A stretch of 64,000 bases of DNA from Microbacterium pumilum (GTDB lineage: Bacteria > Actinomycetota > Actinomycetes > Actinomycetales > Microbacteriaceae), in the NCBI RefSeq assembly GCF_039530225.1, contig NZ_BAAAOH010000001.1, forward strand, positions 1,426,001-1,490,000, read 5' to 3'. Both the position numbers and the translations under genes were made by a program. The notes beneath the pieces were generated by a model that saw only the letters and a list, made by a program, of their open reading frames with translations, had not been told where the DNA came from and did not search any database. Every line of letters starts with the position of its first letter. Within the stretch, counting starts at the first letter, position 1. Positions 42,377 to 51,404 of the stretch are shown here, one piece after another.

Positions 42377-43876
42377 TCAGTGCGCGATCACCGGTTCGGC
42401 ACCGACCTCCGCTGCGGGCGCAGGCGCGTGGCTGAGCGAGAGGCCGTGCCCGCGGCGCCGGAACAGCAGTGCCGACATGACCGCGCCGGCGGCGAAGAAC
42501 CCGGCGCCCCACAGGTACGCCGTCGAGTAGCCGGCGAGCGCGGCATCCGTCGCCACCTCCGCGGTCAGCGGCAGGTGAGCTGCGAGGTAGTCGGTCGTCG
42601 CGGTGGCGGCGAGGGTGTTCAGCAGCGCCGTGCCGACCGAGCCGCCGACCTGCTGACTCGTGTTGACCGTCGCACCGGCGACACCGGCGAACGCGCGGTC
42701 GACGCCGAGCGTGGCGGTCTGCATCGAGGCGGGCATGATCGTTCCCATCGCGAAGCCCATGATCATGAGGGGCGGCAGGACGTCTGCGATGTAGACGCTC
42801 GTGGCGGTGAGGTGCGTGAGGTAGATCATCGCGATGACGCCCAGCGTCATTCCGATCGGCACGAGCACCTTGGGGCCGAAGCGGGGCACGAAGATGTTGG
42901 TGCCGAGCTGCGCGGCGAGCACGAGCATCGCGATCATCGGCAGGAATGCCAGGCCGGTCTGGATCGGTGAGTATCCGAGCGTCGCCTGGAGGTAGTACGT
43001 GACGAACAGGAAGATCCCGAACATCCCCGCTCCGGCGACCATGACAGAGAGGAACGCTGCGCCGCGGTTGCGGTCCAGGACGATCGAGAGCGGAAGGAGC
43101 GGGTGCTCGGCGCGGGTCTGCCAGAACACGAATGCGGCGAGCAGGATGACGGCTGCGGCGAGCATTCCCCACGTCAGGGGCGAATCCCAGCCGTCGGTCT
43201 CGGCGTTCGAGAAGCCGTAGACCAGGCTGAAGAGACCACCCGACACGAGCAGGGTTCCGGGGATGTCGAGCTTGGGTCGCGGTCCCGTGCGAGCGTGGAA
43301 CGGGATGAAGATGAGTGCGCCGACGAGGGCGAATACGGCGATCACGACGTTGATGTACAGACTCCAGCGCCATCCGGCGTACTCCGTGAGCACTCCGCCG
43401 AGGAGGAGGCCGATCGCGCCGCCGGCGCCCGCGATAGCTCCGAAGACACCGAAGGCGCGTGCGCGCTCCTTGGGGATGATGAAGGTCGTCGTCAGCAGCG
43501 CAAGGGCTGTCGGGGCCAGGAGAGCGCCGAAGGCTCCCTGCAGGGCGCGGGACGCCACCAGCAGTTCGAAGGTGTCCGCCGCGCCGCCGAGCGACGAGGC
43601 GACCGCGAATCCGATGAGGCCGATGATGAAGGTGCGTTTGCGGCCCCACAGGTCGCCGAGTCGGCCGCCGAGCAGCAGCAGGCTGCCGAAGGCGAGGGAG
43701 TAGGCGGTGATGATCCACTGACGCTGACCGTCCGAGAACCCGAGATCGGCCTGTGCCGAGGGAAGAGCGATGTTCACGACGGTTGCATCGAGGACGACCA
43801 TGAGCTGAGCGAGGCCGACGACGGCGAGTGTGACCCAGCGACGACGATCGGTCGCCGGCAGTGTGGTTTCAGGCAT
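42377..43876 (-). CDS. MFS multidrug exporter, DHA2 (14-TM) family
   Basis: A 499-residue proton-driven exporter with 14 predicted helices. Motif D1/A are seen in VVLDATVVNIALPSAQADL and GRLGDLWGRKRTFIIG, and antiporter motif C in GAGGAIGLLLGGVL. It ends in a short Pro/Ala-rich tail. It is divergent from a TetR gene across a 97-bp gap, the usual arrangement for an inducible drug pump. ATG 43876 overlaps no other gene. Confidence 0.93.
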   Translation of the reverse strand: MPETTLPATDRRRWVTLAVVGLAQLMVVLDATVVNIALPSAQADLGFSDGQRQWIITAYSLAFGSLLLLGGRLGDLWGRKRTFIIGLIGFAVASSLGGAADTFELLVASRALQGAFGALLAPTALALLTTTFIIPKERARAFGVFGAIAGAGGAIGLLLGGVLTEYAGWRWSLYINVVIAVFALVGALIFIPFHARTGPRPKLDIPGTLLVSGGLFSLVYGFSNAETDGWDSPLTWGMLAAAVILLAAFVFWQTRAEHPLLPLSIVLDRNRGAAFLSVMVAGAGMFGIFLFVTYYLQATLGYSPIQTGLAFLPMIAMLVLAAQLGTNIFVPRFGPKVLVPIGMTLGVIAMIYLTHLTATSVYIADVLPPLMIMGFAMGTIMPASMQTATLGVDRAFAGVAGATVNTSQQVGGSVGTALLNTLAATATTDYLAAHLPLTAEVATDAALAGYSTAYLWGAGFFAAGAVMSALLFRRRGHGLSLSHAPAPAAEVGAEPVIAH

Positions 43877-43973
43877 GACGTCACTCTATACGGTACTGTG
43901 GAGTTCCGGATCTCACTAGTTCAGGAATTAACCCGCTGGTAATGTGAGGCAGAACAGAAAGGGGCGACTGTCG

Positions 43974-44600
43974 ATGGCGCAGACCGACCTTCTCGAAGGC
44001 AAGGCGCGCCTCGGTCGCAAGCGGGATCACACGCGCGATGCCGAGATCCTGGATGCCGCACTGGACGTCCTCGCTGAAGAAGGCTACGACGGCATGACCA
44101 TCGACATGGTCGCCGCCCGGGCCAAGGCCGGCAAGGCGACCGTCTACCGCCGATGGGCGTCCAAGACGGACCTCGTCCTCGACGCCGTCGCGTGCCTCAA
44201 GCCCAACGACATCGACTACGCCTCCCCTCCCGACACCGGCACGCTGCGCGGTGACCTCGTCGCGATGGTCAAGACGCCCACCATCCGCGAGAGCGAGCGC
44301 AAGCTCAAGATCATGGGCGGCATCGTGTCGATGATCGCCCGCGACTCCGAACTCGCCGACGCGGCGCAGGCCGCGCTCGTCGAACCGCGCGCGGGCGCCA
44401 ATCGCATCATCTTCCAGCGCGCTGTCGATCGAGGCGAGATCCCGGCCGACAGCGACATCGACACCCTCTGCATGATCGGGCCCGCGATGATGACCTACCG
44501 GTCGCTGATGCTGCAGCTGCCCGCATCCCGCGATCTCGCGATCGCCACGATCGACCGCGTCATCCTCCCCGCCGCCGGTATTCGACCGACCACGAATTGA
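43974..44600 (+). CDS. TetR family regulator of the DHA2 exporter
   Basis: A 208-residue regulator: the HTH is at residues about 20-65 (ILDAALDVLAEEGYDGMTID, then KATVYRRWASKTDLVLDA). The C-terminal domain is of the TetR_C type (KLKIMGGIVSMIARDSEL). ATG 43974 is chosen; GAAAGGGG lies about ten bases upstream. Divergent orientation to the exporter gene makes it the likely repressor. Its last 106 bp overlap the abnormally extended 3' end of helR on the other strand. Confidence 0.92.
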   Translation: MAQTDLLEGKARLGRKRDHTRDAEILDAALDVLAEEGYDGMTIDMVAARAKAGKATVYRRWASKTDLVLDAVACLKPNDIDYASPPDTGTLRGDLVAMVKTPTIRESERKLKIMGGIVSMIARDSELADAAQAALVEPRAGANRIIFQRAVDRGEIPADSDIDTLCMIGPAMMTYRSLMLQLPASRDLAIATIDRVILPAAGIRPTTN

Positions 44601-46816
44601 GCCGGGGGAACCCCGGGAGCGGTCGCTGAGCGTGTCGAAGCGTCCGCGGCCCTTCGAGGCTCAGCGACCGGGTGCGTGAGCACGACGAGCTGCTGGGTCG
44701 CCCGTGTCATCGCGACATAGCGGTCGACGGCTCCTTCGATCCCACCGCCGAACGAATCGGGATCGACCAGCACGACCAGGTCGAACTCGAGCCCCTTCGA
44801 CAGCTCGGGGGTGAGTGATCTCACGCGACTGGTCGACTCGAAGGCCCCGTCGCCGATGACGCAGGCGATGCCTTCGGCGTGCTCGTCGAGCCACGTGTCG
44901 AGGATCGCGTGCAGTTCGGATGCGGCTCCGTGTCGCACCGGAATGCCCGTGCTGCGGATGGAGGTCGGTACGTTCGCATCCGGCAGGATGGTTCGGATGA
45001 CGGGCTCGGCCGCTGCCATCACCTCCTCCGGCGTTCGGTAGTTGACGGTGAGCGACGCCAACTCCATCCGTGGGAACCCGACTCGGCGCAGACGGTCCTG
45101 CCACGATTCGGTGAAGCCGTGCCTGGCCTGGGCGCGGTCTCCGACGATGGTGAAGCTCCGCGAGGGACAGCGAGCCAGCAGCATCTGCCACTCCGCGTCG
45201 GTGAGCTCCTGGGCCTCGTCCACGACGATGTGCGCGAACGGGCCCGCGAGAACATCGGGGTCGGCGGACGGCAGGCCGGCGTCATCCGCCAGCGTGTTCT
45301 GGAAGTCCCGCCCGCGCAGCATCGACATGACCGCCATCTCGGAGTCGTCGGCGGCGATCAGGTGGTCGATGACCCTCGACATCTCCTCTCGCTCGGCCGC
45401 GAGCACCGCCTCGCGCTCCCGTCGGCGCCGAGACTCGTCCGGATCACCGATCCGCTGCCGTGCGGCATCCAGGAACGGCAGATCGGATAGGGTCCATCCG
45501 TGCGATTCGTGCCGCTGCAAGGTCGCCACCTCGTCGGAACTCAGCCATGGTGCGCAACGCTGCAGGAACGATGGCGATGACCACAGCTGGGCCACGAGAG
45601 CGGTCGGATCGATCAGCGGCCATGCACGATCGAACGCGCGCACGAGCTGCTCGTCCCGCAGCAGCGCTCGGCGGAACAGTCCGGCCGGCACGTCGCCCCG
45701 CCTGTCGACGAGGATGTCGAGGAGCGTCGCCCAGACCTGATCGCGTGCCTCGTTGTGCGCGGCGCCCGGCTCGGCTGAGCGGAATGCCTCGGTCCAGTCC
45801 TCGGCGTCCAGCCACACGTCGAGCCAGGGGGTTTCCGCCGTCAGACCGGTCGACGGAGGTCGCTCGTAGAGGGCGGTGGCGGCTTCGATCGCGGTCAGCA
45901 GTCGCACCGACGACTTCAGGCGAGCGGCATCCGGATTCTCTTCGACGCCTGCCGTCGCGCCCTCGGCGACGAGATCTCGGAGGGTGCAGATCTGCACGCC
46001 GTCTTCGCCGAGGCTGGGCAGGATGTCGTCGACATAGGCCAGGTATGCCTGGTGCGGTCCCACGAAGAGCACGCCTCCACCACCGCGTCCGATCCGCGCA
46101 TCGGAGTAGAGCAGGTAGGCCGTGCGGTGCAGGGCGACGACGGTCTTGCCGGTGCCCGGGCCGCCATCGACGACCAGTGGCCCCTGCGAGCCGGCGCGGA
46201 TGATGGCATCCTGGTCGGCTTGGATCGTGGCCAGCACATCGCGCATCCGGCTCGTCCGGCCCACGCCGAGGCTGGCGATGAACGCGGACTCGTCGTCGAG
46301 CGCGATCCGCCGCTCCAGCCCGTCGGCGGTGAACACCTCGTCCCAATAGTCGATGATCCGGCCGCGGCGCCAGCGGTATCGCCGCCGGCTCACCAGGCCC
46401 ATCGGGTTGGCGTGGGTCGCTCCGAAGAATGGCTCGGCCGCAGGAGAACGCCAGTCGAGCAGCAGCCGACGACCCGCACCGTCCGTGAGGCCGAGCCGGC
46501 CGATGTAGAGGTCGCCGCCGCTTCCGCTGTCCGCGCTGACCATCTGTCCGAGACACAGGTCGAGTCCGAACCGCCGCAGCGTGCTCAGCCGGGCCGTGAG
46601 GCGATGGATCTCGAGGTCGCGGTCCAGCGCCTGCTGGCCCGTTCCGCCTCGCTCCGTCCGAACTGCATCAAGGCGACGGGACAGGTCGGCGATCGACTCC
46701 TCGAGACTCCGGGCGAGGGCGGCGAAGTGCTCCTCGTCGGCGGCGATGAGTGATGGGTCGGCCTTCGGCGCAAGGCGGGCGGGAAGGTCGAAAACGCTCG
46801 TGGTCAGGGGGTTCAC
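44495..46816 (-). CDS. helR: RNA polymerase recycling ATPase HelR
   Basis: A 773-residue superfamily 1 helicase-like ATPase. The start region VFDLPARLAPKADPSLIAAD, the LYIGRLGLTDGAGRRLLLDW-type block (YIGRLGL), Walker A GGPGTGKT, DEAQELTDAEWQ (Walker B) and the C-terminal EFDLVVLVDP and AMTRATQQLVVL motifs are those of HelR, which removes rifamycin-stalled RNA polymerase from DNA and confers tolerance. GTG 46816 has GGAG nine bases upstream. Normal homology stops at VVLT; the last 59 residues come from a dispersed-repeat pair (44620-44670) and from antisense tetR sequence, so the native stop was lost. Confidence 0.93.
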   Translation of the reverse strand: MNPLTTSVFDLPARLAPKADPSLIAADEEHFAALARSLEESIADLSRRLDAVRTERGGTGQQALDRDLEIHRLTARLSTLRRFGLDLCLGQMVSADSGSGGDLYIGRLGLTDGAGRRLLLDWRSPAAEPFFGATHANPMGLVSRRRYRWRRGRIIDYWDEVFTADGLERRIALDDESAFIASLGVGRTSRMRDVLATIQADQDAIIRAGSQGPLVVDGGPGTGKTVVALHRTAYLLYSDARIGRGGGGVLFVGPHQAYLAYVDDILPSLGEDGVQICTLRDLVAEGATAGVEENPDAARLKSSVRLLTAIEAATALYERPPSTGLTAETPWLDVWLDAEDWTEAFRSAEPGAAHNEARDQVWATLLDILVDRRGDVPAGLFRRALLRDEQLVRAFDRAWPLIDPTALVAQLWSSPSFLQRCAPWLSSDEVATLQRHESHGWTLSDLPFLDAARQRIGDPDESRRRREREAVLAAEREEMSRVIDHLIAADDSEMAVMSMLRGRDFQNTLADDAGLPSADPDVLAGPFAHIVVDEAQELTDAEWQMLLARCPSRSFTIVGDRAQARHGFTESWQDRLRRVGFPRMELASLTVNYRTPEEVMAAAEPVIRTILPDANVPTSIRSTGIPVRHGAASELHAILDTWLDEHAEGIACVIGDGAFESTSRVRSLTPELSKGLEFDLVVLVDPDSFGGGIEGAVDRYVAMTRATQQLVVLTHPVAEPRRAADASTRSATAPGVPPAQFVVGRIPAAGRMTRSIVAIARSRDAGSCSISDR
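44620..44670. repeat. Inverted pair of dispersed 22-bp repeats inside the helR 3' end
   Basis: A reverse copy (44620-44641, CGGTCGCTGAGCGTGTCGAA) and a slightly shortened direct copy (about 44651-44670, CCTTCGAGGCTCAGCGACCG) flank a 10-bp centre and could fold into a long hairpin. helR reads through both, encoding the ASTRSATAPG-type segment, before overlapping the tetR gene. Confidence 0.85.
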
Positions 46817-46893
46817 GGGGGGAGGCTCCGATCTCGAGAACGCGGTCTCCGCTCGGCATGTGGGTCGCGACCGACCAGTATGCGCCATGGAGG

Positions 46894-46912
46894 GGGCCTT
46901 GCGGCAAGGCCC
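46894..46912. promoter_or_regulatory. Rifamycin-associated element (RAE) upstream of helR
   Basis: GGGCCTTGCGGCAAGGCCC is a perfect 19-bp inverted repeat with 9-bp arms, 78 bp upstream of the helR start. It matches the published RAE, a 19-bp inverted repeat with CTTGC and GCAAG half-sites upstream of rifamycin-inducible genes such as rph, arr, iri and helR in actinobacteria. helR is therefore probably rifamycin-inducible. Confidence 0.85.
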
Positions 46913-46992
46913 TGTCGGGGCGGTATCCTGGAAATGCGAGAAGGTTCCGCGCGCGATGCCGCCCGCTCCGCAGCCCCGGCGATCGCGGCAGA

Positions 46993-48480
46993 ATGAGCCG
47001 CATGGACCGCACCATTCTGCGCGGCGGATGCGTCATCGATCCAGCCACCGCCACTTCGACCGTCGCCGACGTCGTGCTGCGCAAGGGACGAGTGGCGAGC
47101 GTCTCGTCGACGCCGGTCCCGGATGCCGGTGCCACGGTCGTGGACGTCGCCGGCCTCATCGTCGGGCCCGGCTTCATCGATATGCACAGTCATGTTCATT
47201 CCATCGCAGGGCAGCGGCTGCAGGCGTTCGACGGCGTCACGACGAACCTCGACCTCGAGGCGGGACTCATGCCGATCGAGCGCGCGTACGCCGATGCCGC
47301 CGCGGCGGGACGCGTGCTGAACTACGGCTTCTCCGCATCATGGGCGCAGGCACGCGGAGCGGTGCTGGCGGGCGTCGAACCGACGGCGACCTTCGCCGGA
47401 ACGGCCGCACTGTTCGGCGATGTGGAGTGGCAGCGCAGCTCATCTGCGGCCGAGCTCGGGGAATGGCTGGGCCTGCTCGAGCGTGAGCTCGCGGCCGGTG
47501 CACTCGGCATCGGTGTGCTGATGGGCTACGCGCCGCGCTCCGATCCGGCCGAGTACCTCGCGGTTGCGCGCCTCGCTGCATCCGCCGGAGCATCCACCTT
47601 CACCCACGTTCGGGAACTCGTCGAAATCGACCCGACAACCCCGGTCGACGGGTCGCTCGAGCTCGTGGTCGCGGCGGCCGAGACGGGCGCGGCGATGCAC
47701 CACTGTCACGTCAACAGCACGTCGAAGCGCCACCTCGACCGGGTGCTCGCGAACCTCGACGATGCCCGCGCCGCGGGGTCGCGAGTCTCGGTCGAGACCT
47801 ACCCCTACGGCATGGGAAGCACCGGCGTCGGCGCGTTCTTCCTCGCCCCGGAACGGCTCGCGCCGGCGGGCCTCACGCCGTCGAGCATCATCATGCTCGG
47901 CAGCGGTGAGCGAATCGCCGACGAGCGCCGGCTCCGCGAGATCCGCGCCACCGATCCCGCCGCGATCTGCTTCGTGGAGTTCCTCGACGAGCGGTCGGAT
48001 GCCGATCGCGAGCTGCTGCGGCGCGCGCTGGCCTATCCCGACTCCATCGTGGCGAGCGATGCCATGCCGGTCGAGTGGGCGGACCGCCGCACCGACAGCA
48101 GGGAGTGGCCGCTGCCAGCCGGGGCGGCGACGCATCCGCGCACCGCGGGGACGTTCGCGCGCAGCATCCGGCTCATGGTCCGTGAGCACGGACTCTGGGA
48201 CTGGATCGAGGCCTTCCGGCGGTGCTCCTATCTGCCCGCCCGGGTCCTGGATGACATGGCCCCCGCGATGCGCACCAAGGGGTTCCTCGCGGCGGGCGCG
48301 GATGCGGATCTCGTGGTGCTCGATCCGGCGACGCTCACCGACAACGCGACGATGGCCGACCCGGTGCGCGTGTCGAGCGGGGTGCGTCACCTTCTCGTCG
48401 GCGGCACATTCGTCATCCGCGATGGACAACTCGATGTCGGCGCCTACCCCGGTCGGCCGGTGCGCGGCGAACCGCGCTGA
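46993..48480 (+). CDS. N-acyl-D-amino-acid deacylase-like amidohydrolase
   Basis: A 495-residue metal-dependent amidohydrolase of the D-aminoacylase group. The first metal motif is FIDMHSHVHSIAG, the Thr/Asn-rich FDGVTTNLDLEAG and FTHVRELVE follow, later histidines are in AAMHHCHVNSTSKRH, and the catalytic Asp is in IVASDAMPVEW. It would release D-amino acids from N-acyl derivatives, or cleave related amides. ATG 46993 (MSRMDRT) or 47002 (MDRT) are both possible, and neither has a strong ribosome site. Divergent from helR; apparently monocistronic. Confidence 0.88.
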   Translation: MSRMDRTILRGGCVIDPATATSTVADVVLRKGRVASVSSTPVPDAGATVVDVAGLIVGPGFIDMHSHVHSIAGQRLQAFDGVTTNLDLEAGLMPIERAYADAAAAGRVLNYGFSASWAQARGAVLAGVEPTATFAGTAALFGDVEWQRSSSAAELGEWLGLLERELAAGALGIGVLMGYAPRSDPAEYLAVARLAASAGASTFTHVRELVEIDPTTPVDGSLELVVAAAETGAAMHHCHVNSTSKRHLDRVLANLDDARAAGSRVSVETYPYGMGSTGVGAFFLAPERLAPAGLTPSSIIMLGSGERIADERRLREIRATDPAAICFVEFLDERSDADRELLRRALAYPDSIVASDAMPVEWADRRTDSREWPLPAGAATHPRTAGTFARSIRLMVREHGLWDWIEAFRRCSYLPARVLDDMAPAMRTKGFLAAGADADLVVLDPATLTDNATMADPVRVSSGVRHLLVGGTFVIRDGQLDVGAYPGRPVRGEPR

Positions 48481-48481
48481 T

Positions 48482-48630
48482 CGCGCGCGGTCACTGGGCG
48501 CGCGGTCCCTGGGCGCGCGGTCCCTGGGCTCGCGGTCAATGGGCTCGCGGTCCCTGGGCGCGCGGTCAATGGGCGCGCGGTCCCGGGGCTCGCGGTCCCT
48601 GGAGCGCGGTCCCTGAGCTTGTCGAAGGGC
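48482..48630. repeat. 15-bp tandem repeat ending in a dispersed-repeat copy
   Basis: About nine copies of a 15-bp unit of the type GCGCGCGGTCCCTGG, with variants in CTGG/AATGG, run directly after the deacylase stop. The array ends in GGTCCCTGAGCTTGTCGAAG, a reverse copy of the 22-bp dispersed repeat, suggesting that a fragment of that element was amplified by slippage. Confidence 0.9.
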
Positions 48631-48651
48631 AGCCCGACGTCTCGCCGGTGG

Positions 48652-49074
48652 CTACTCGGTGGGTGTGCGGCGGGTCGTGATCGACCGCCCGCGGAACTCG
48701 GCGACGATGTCGCCCCTCTCGTCGGTGACGGTGACGTCATAGAGCCCGGTGCGGCCGACGACCACACGGCGTCGAGCGTTCGCAGTGAGCACCTGACCCG
48801 CTCGCGTGGACTTGAGAAAGGTGATGTCGGCACCGCCTGCCACCGTCACAGAGTCGTCCTCGTTGCAGGCGATTGCGAAGGCCGTGTCGGCGAGGGCGAA
48901 GACCAGCCCTCCGTGCGTCACCGCGAACCCGTTCGTCATGTCGTCGCGCACCGTCATCGAGACCGTCGCGGAGCCCGGCTCATCGCGCTCGACCACCATG
49001 CCGAGCGCGGCCGACGCGCGGTCGCGCTGCATCATCGGGCGGACGTCGGAGCGGGGTTTGTCGGCCGCCGTCAT
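48652..49074 (-). CDS. paaI: Hydroxyphenylacetyl-CoA thioesterase PaaI
   Basis: A 140-residue hotdog-fold thioesterase. The family core GFAVTHGGLVFALADTAFA contains the HGG motif with the catalytic Asp in ADTAF, and VTVAGGADITFLKSTRAG follows. PaaI rescues CoA from dead-end thioesters of the phenylacetate pathway. I choose ATG 49074 (GGAG at 7 bases) over ATG 49086. It is divergent from paaA, sharing a control region with two PaaR-like sites. Confidence 0.9.
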   Translation of the reverse strand: MTAADKPRSDVRPMMQRDRASAALGMVVERDEPGSATVSMTVRDDMTNGFAVTHGGLVFALADTAFAIACNEDDSVTVAGGADITFLKSTRAGQVLTANARRRVVVGRTGLYDVTVTDERGDIVAEFRGRSITTRRTPTE

Positions 49075-49125
49075 GGCACTCTCCATCGAGTCGGTCAGAG
49101 TCGAGGATGACTATACCGGGGAAAG

Positions 49126-49222
49126 TGAACGCTCGGTCTGTAAATACGGGGAGAGCTGAAGCGACTCAGCTTGCCGCTGTCTCGTGAGCTTGATATTCTT
49201 ACTGAACGATCGTTCTGTAAAT
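49126..49222. promoter_or_regulatory. paaI-paaA control region with two related operators
   Basis: TGAACGCTCGGTCTGTAAAT (49126-49145) and TGAACGATCGTTCTGTAAAT (49203-49222) differ at three positions. The second contains the perfect palindrome GAACGATCGTTC. A third related site is at 55112-55130 before paaR/paaF. They probably bind the TetR-type regulator encoded at 54425-55048. Confidence 0.65.
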
Positions 49223-49249
49223 GTGCAGAGTGAAAGAGGAGAGTCGACG

Positions 49250-50272
49250 ATGATCGCACCCGACCTTCGTTCCGTTGGTGGGCCTGTCGAACCACAGGGA
49301 CCGGTCGCGCTCGAACGCGACGATGAGGCACAGGCGACGTTCGACGCCCTCATTGCCGCCGAACAGCGCATCGAGCCGCGGGATTGGATGCCCGACGCGT
49401 ACCGCAAGACGCTCATCCGCCAGATCTCCCAGCACGCGCACTCCGAGATCATCGGCATGCAGCCCGAGGGCAACTGGATCACCCGTGCGCCCAGCCTCAA
49501 GCGCAAGGCGATCCTCATGGCGAAGGTACAGGATGAGGCGGGCCACGGTCTGTACCTCTATTCCGCCGCGCAGACCCTCGGCATCACGCGCGACGAGATG
49601 ACGCAGCAGCTCATCGACGGCAAGGCAAAGTACTCCTCGATCTTCAACTACCCGACTCCGACGTGGGCAGACATGGGCGCGATCGGCTGGCTCGTGGACG
49701 GGGCTGCGATCTGCAACCAGGTGCCGCTGTGCCGCGCGTCGTACGGCCCCTACGGTCGTGCGATGGTACGCGTCTGCAAAGAAGAGTCGTTCCACCAGCG
49801 GCAGGGCTTCGAGATCCTCCTGACGCTGATGCAGGGCACGCCCGCGCAGCGTCAGATGGCTCAGGATGCCGTGAACCGCTGGTACTGGCCGTCGCTCATG
49901 ATGTTCGGCCCGCCCGACGACTCATCGCCCAACTCGGCGCAGTCGATGGCGTGGAAGATCAAGCGCTTCTCGAACGACGAGCTGCGCCAGCGGTTCGTCA
50001 GCATGCTCGTGCCGCAGGCCGAGATCCTCGGCGTCACGCTGCCGGATCCCGAGCTGCGATGGGACGACGACGCGCAGGAGTGGCACATGAGCGAGATCGA
50101 CTGGCCCGAGTTCTTCGAGGTGCTTGCCGGCCGTGGACCGATGAATTCCGTGCGACTGCAGAACCGTCGAGCGGCGCACGATGACGGCGCGTGGGTGCGC
50201 GAGGCAGCGGCCGAATACGCCCGGAAGCAGGAGGAACGGTCCCTGAGCCTGTTGAATGGGGCGGTGGCGTGA
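49250..50272 (+). CDS. paaA: Phenylacetyl-CoA 1,2-epoxidase subunit PaaA
   Basis: The 340-residue catalytic di-iron subunit of the ring epoxidase. Ferritin-like metal motifs are visible in [15 protein letters not shown] (ExxH) and [12 protein letters not shown], with [19 protein letters not shown] typical of the family. It acts with PaaC, PaaB and the reductase PaaE on phenylacetyl-CoA in the cytoplasm. AGAGGAGAG precedes ATG 49250. The last dozen codons ([12 protein letters not shown]) are a degenerate dispersed repeat. The stop overlaps paaB (TGATG). Confidence 0.96.
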   Translation: MIAPDLRSVGGPVEPQGPVALERDDEAQATFDALIAAEQRIEPRDWMPDAYRKTLIRQISQHAHSEIIGMQPEGNWITRAPSLKRKAILMAKVQDEAGHGLYLYSAAQTLGITRDEMTQQLIDGKAKYSSIFNYPTPTWADMGAIGWLVDGAAICNQVPLCRASYGPYGRAMVRVCKEESFHQRQGFEILLTLMQGTPAQRQMAQDAVNRWYWPSLMMFGPPDDSSPNSAQSMAWKIKRFSNDELRQRFVSMLVPQAEILGVTLPDPELRWDDDAQEWHMSEIDWPEFFEVLAGRGPMNSVRLQNRRAAHDDGAWVREAAAEYARKQEERSLSLLNGAVA

Positions 50273-50577
50273 TGGCGACTCCCGGTGGATCCGACCGCGA
50301 GACCTGGCCTCTGTGGGAGGTCTTCGTCCGCGCCAACCGCGGCCTGTCGCACGTGCATGCGGGATCTCTCCACGCTCCCGACGCCGACTTCGCGCTGCGG
50401 AACGCGCGGGATGTCTACACGCGCCGCGGCGAGGGCACGTCGGTGTGGGTCGTACCCTCCGATGCGATCACGACGAGCGACCCCGATTCGAAGGGTGCGT
50501 TCTTCGAGTCGCCCGCAGGCAAGAACTACCGGCATGCCCGGTATTACACGGCCTCCGAGGGGGTGCCGCACCTGTGA
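50272..50577 (+). CDS. paaB: Phenylacetyl-CoA epoxidase subunit PaaB
   Basis: A 101-residue small subunit. Characteristic segments are WPLWEVFVRANRGLSHVHAG, DFALRNARDVYTRRGEGTS and VWVVPSDAITTSDP. It bridges the PaaAC heterodimers and is needed for multisubunit activity. ATG 50272 overlaps the paaA stop, and its own stop overlaps the paaC GTG start. Confidence 0.96.
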   Translation: MATPGGSDRETWPLWEVFVRANRGLSHVHAGSLHAPDADFALRNARDVYTRRGEGTSVWVVPSDAITTSDPDSKGAFFESPAGKNYRHARYYTASEGVPHL

Positions 50578-51404
50578 CCGAGATCGACATCCACGGTGAC
50601 GTCACCGTCGACCAGGTCGAGCTCTCCGACGAGCTGGCCGGCGGCGAGGGGCGCGCGACGACGGCGGATGTCGCCGAGTACGCCCTGTGGCTCGGCGACG
50701 ACGCGCTCATCCTGTCGCAACAGCTCGGCGCGTGGATCGCGCGCGCTCCCGAGCTCGAGGAAGACGTCGCGCTCGGCAACATCGCCCTCGACCTGCTCGG
50801 CCATGCCCGGTCGCTGCTGCGCTACGCAGGCACGTTCGACGGTCGCAGCGAGGATGACCTCGCCTACTGGCGAGACGAGCCCGAGTTCCGCTGCGCATGG
50901 CTTTTCGAACAGCCGAACGGCGATTTCGCACACACGATCGCACGTCAGCTCGCGGCATCCGTCTACCAGTTCGAGCTGTACTCCGCCCTTCGCTCATCGG
51001 GTGACGCGACCCTCGCGGCGATCGCCGAGAAGTCGGTCAAAGAGGTCGACTACCACCGTGACCACGCCGTGCAGTGGACCCTTCGCCTCGCCGGCGGCAC
51101 CGACGAGTCGCGGCGACGGATGGTCACCGCGATCGATGACGTCTGGCCGTATGTCGACGAGCTGTTCGGCGATGAGCCGCTGACAGATCGGCTTGCCGAA
51201 TCCGATGTCGCACCGCGGCCCTCGAGCTTGCGCCCCGGATTCGACGAGGTCATCGACGCGGTGTTCGCCGAGGCGGATCTCACGGTGCCCGCAGGATACG
51301 TGTCATCGGGCGGCGGCCGGCGGGGTTCGCACTTCTCCACGCTCGGCTATCTGCTCGCCGAGATGCAGGTGCTGGCGCGGCAGCATCCGGGGGCGACATG
51401 GTGA
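50574..51404 (+). CDS. paaC: Phenylacetyl-CoA epoxidase subunit PaaC
   Basis: A 276-residue ferritin-like structural partner of PaaA. YALWLGDDALILSQQLGAWI, NIALDLLGHARSLL, and KSVKEVDYHRDHAVQWTLRL mark the family. PaaC lacks a working di-iron site but is essential for the stable heterodimer. The start is GTG 50574 overlapping the paaB stop. Confidence 0.96.
   Translation: MTEIDIHGDVTVDQVELSDELAGGEGRATTADVAEYALWLGDDALILSQQLGAWIARAPELEEDVALGNIALDLLGHARSLLRYAGTFDGRSEDDLAYWRDEPEFRCAWLFEQPNGDFAHTIARQLAASVYQFELYSALRSSGDATLAAIAEKSVKEVDYHRDHAVQWTLRLAGGTDESRRRMVTAIDDVWPYVDELFGDEPLTDRLAESDVAPRPSSLRPGFDEVIDAVFAEADLTVPAGYVSSGGGRRGSHFSTLGYLLAEMQVLARQHPGATW

Noticed and set aside
48481..48616. Continuation of a coding frame with SLGARS-type repeats after the deacylase
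   Set aside because: It is a 15-bp tandem repeat in non-coding DNA; the deacylase has a proper stop at 48480 and homology ends before it.
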